In this document: positions 5,273 through 6,267 of the stretch, piece by piece | Layout: the number at the start of each line of letters is the position of its first letter | Position numbering within the stretch: the first letter of the stretch is position 1 | DNA from: Flavobacteriaceae bacterium | GTDB taxonomy: Bacteria; Bacteroidota; Bacteroidia; Flavobacteriales; Flavobacteriaceae | DNA length: 6,267 nucleotides | NCBI GenBank assembly: GCA_013042825.1 | Contig: JABDPL010000245.1 | Location: forward strand, 1 to 6,267 | Direction of reading: 5' to 3' | Translations under genes and position numbers: made by a program | Notes under the pieces: generated by a model | The model's input: the letters and a program-made list of their open reading frames with translations, nothing else | What the model was told of the DNA's origin: nothing | The model's database searches: none

Positions 5273-6267
5273 ATGAAAATTTCTTTTAACCTTATTTATC
5301 TGGTGATCTTCTCGATTAGCGTGTTAATGACATCCTGTCGTGATGAAGAGACAGAATTCATTCAGGCACCTGCTGAAGAAGCTCTGGTGGCTAACTCAGC
5401 CGTGGCCGACCTCATGCAACGCACAGCCACAAATGATGGCTCCTTCGATAATATTGTTGATGGTGCTAATTGTCTTAGCGTTGAATTCCCCTTTACCGTT
5501 ATCGTCAATGGTTTGGAAATCACCATCAATTCCGAAGCTGACCTGGATACCATCGAAGACATTATCGATGAATTTGAAGATGATGAAGATTCAATAGAAA
5601 TTAACTATCCAATTATCATCATAACAAGTGATTTTACTGAGGTTACGGTGAATAGCCAAGCGGAACTGGAGGATCTGGCAGATGATTGCAATGGTGAAAA
5701 TGAAATTGATGAAGATATAGAATGTGTCGATTTTCAATATCCCATTACAGCTTCCATTTTTAATACCAATAACGAGCTTATTGAAACTTTAACAATAAGC
5801 AATGATGAGCAGATGTATGACTTTATCGACGATCTGGATGATGATATTATCGTTACAATCCAGTTTCCGATAACCGTCATTCTTTCCGATGGTACGTCCC
5901 AATCGATCGGAACGTTAAGCGAGCTCCAGGCAGTTATCCAGAATGCGGCCGATGATTGTGATGAAGATGACGATTTTGATTTTGATGATGATGACTGCAA
6001 TAATTGCTCAACCGATTCACTATCCGACATCTTAACGGCATGTTCAGATTGGACTGTAGATAAACTGGAACGAAATGATCAGGATCTGGAAGATACTTAT
6101 GTAGGATATGTGTTTAATTTTAATTCTGACGGAAGTATAACGGTTGATTATGCCGGGAATACATATCCAGGCAGCTGGTCAAGTTCGGGAACGGGAAACA
6201 ATATCACCGTTTCGATCGATATTCCAGCATTGCCCGACTATAATGCGAATTGGTTACTTCATGAGAT
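5273..6267 (+). CDS. Acidic repeat lipoprotein, probably surface exposed (C-terminus off right edge)
   Basis: An open frame of 331 codons starts at ATG 5273 and continues past the window. A type II signal peptide is clear: basic MK, a hydrophobic core to residue 19, and the lipobox MTSC with Cys22. The residues after the Cys, RDEE, resemble the K/S-plus-acidic export signals that send Bacteroidota lipoproteins to the cell surface. Residues 67-229 hold four degenerate repeats with the pattern (F/Y)P(I/F)(T/I)-x-x-(I/V), often a DG or NG turn, then an (S/N)-x-x-E-L-like helix start. An Asp/Glu-rich linker follows (10 of 12 residues acidic at 230-241), then CNNC (242-245). From about 255 there is a beta-rich domain with ACSDWTVDKL, YVFNFNSDGSITV and GSWSSSGTGNNITV, reminiscent of lipocalin-like domains of Bacteroidota lipoproteins. 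I know no defined function. It lies head to head with the sigma-factor gene, which suggests a role in the same signalling or uptake system. Confidence 0.88.
   Translation, partial: MKISFNLIYLVIFSISVLMTSCRDEETEFIQAPAEEALVANSAVADLMQRTATNDGSFDNIVDGANCLSVEFPFTVIVNGLEITINSEADLDTIEDIIDEFEDDEDSIEINYPIIIITSDFTEVTVNSQAELEDLADDCNGENEIDEDIECVDFQYPITASIFNTNNELIETLTISNDEQMYDFIDDLDDDIIVTIQFPITVILSDGTSQSIGTLSELQAVIQNAADDCDEDDDFDFDDDDCNNCSTDSLSDILTACSDWTVDKLERNDQDLEDTYVGYVFNFNSDGSITVDYAGNTYPGSWSSSGTGNNITVSIDIPALPDYNANWLLHE
5471..5959 (+). repeat. Four tandem ~42-residue protein repeats in two Cys-bounded pairs
   Basis: Within the lipoprotein, the repeats begin near residues 67, 107, 151 and 192; their conserved prolines are at 73, 113, 157 and 199 (spacing 40, 44, 42). 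Examples of the core are VEFPFTVIVNG, INYPIIIITSD, FQYPITASIFN and IQFPITVILSDG. Repeats 1 and 3 open with Cys (67, 151), and repeats 2 and 4 close with the same word ADDC (Cys 139, 229), so the real unit appears to be a pair of about 80 residues with one Cys at each end. Each ADDC is followed by an acidic linker of 11 or 12 residues and another Cys. DNA identity between copies is low, so the repeats are old rather than recent duplications. Confidence 0.75.

Noticed and set aside
5734..6030. A 98-codon minus-strand frame with Ser-rich product opposite the lipoprotein gene.
   Set aside because: It is the antisense of GAT/GAA-rich codons for Asp and Glu, which give Ser- and Ile-rich nonsense on the other strand; the plus-strand lipoprotein has a signal peptide and repeats.

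Overview
The window looks like chromosomal DNA of a Bacteroidota bacterium, most likely a marine or environmental member of the Flavobacteriia. The grounds are moderate-to-low GC, an ECF sigma / FecR (with C-terminal DUF4974-like domain) / STN-type TonB-dependent receptor cassette in the arrangement typical of that phylum, few Shine-Dalgarno sites, and a lipoprotein with an acidic stretch right after the lipid-anchoring Cys. Genus cannot be set from the sequence alone.

Layout. Bases 1-575 (minus strand) are the 5' part of an RND/MMPL-family exporter gene that runs off the left edge. Bases 576-1176 are a 600-base stretch with no convincing gene. It holds a cluster of CGGT/ATTCGG repeats just upstream of the exporter, a 59-codon ORF of doubtful reality and a 7-bp inverted repeat. 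Bases 5158 down to 1177 (minus strand) are a three-gene operon: an ECF sigma factor with an apparent TTG start, a FecR-type anti-sigma factor, and an 846-residue TonB-dependent transducer with STN, carboxypeptidase-regulatory-like, plug and barrel regions. The FecR and receptor genes overlap. Bases 5159-5272 are a short AT-rich divergent control region. From 5273 to the right edge (plus strand) runs an incomplete lipoprotein gene. It encodes four degenerate repeats of about 42 residues, arranged as two Cys-bounded pairs, then an Asp-rich linker and a C-terminal beta-rich domain.

How the genes may work together. By analogy with FecA/FecR/FecI, the receptor would bind a ligand at the cell surface. 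Its periplasmic STN domain would signal through the membrane-spanning FecR protein, which would release or activate the sigma factor. Nothing here points to iron or polysaccharide, and no SusD partner is seen in the window. The head-to-head lipoprotein is predicted to be surface exposed and is the best candidate for an unexplained component: a target of the sigma factor, a ligand-binding partner of the receptor, or the exported ligand itself. That link is inference from gene position.
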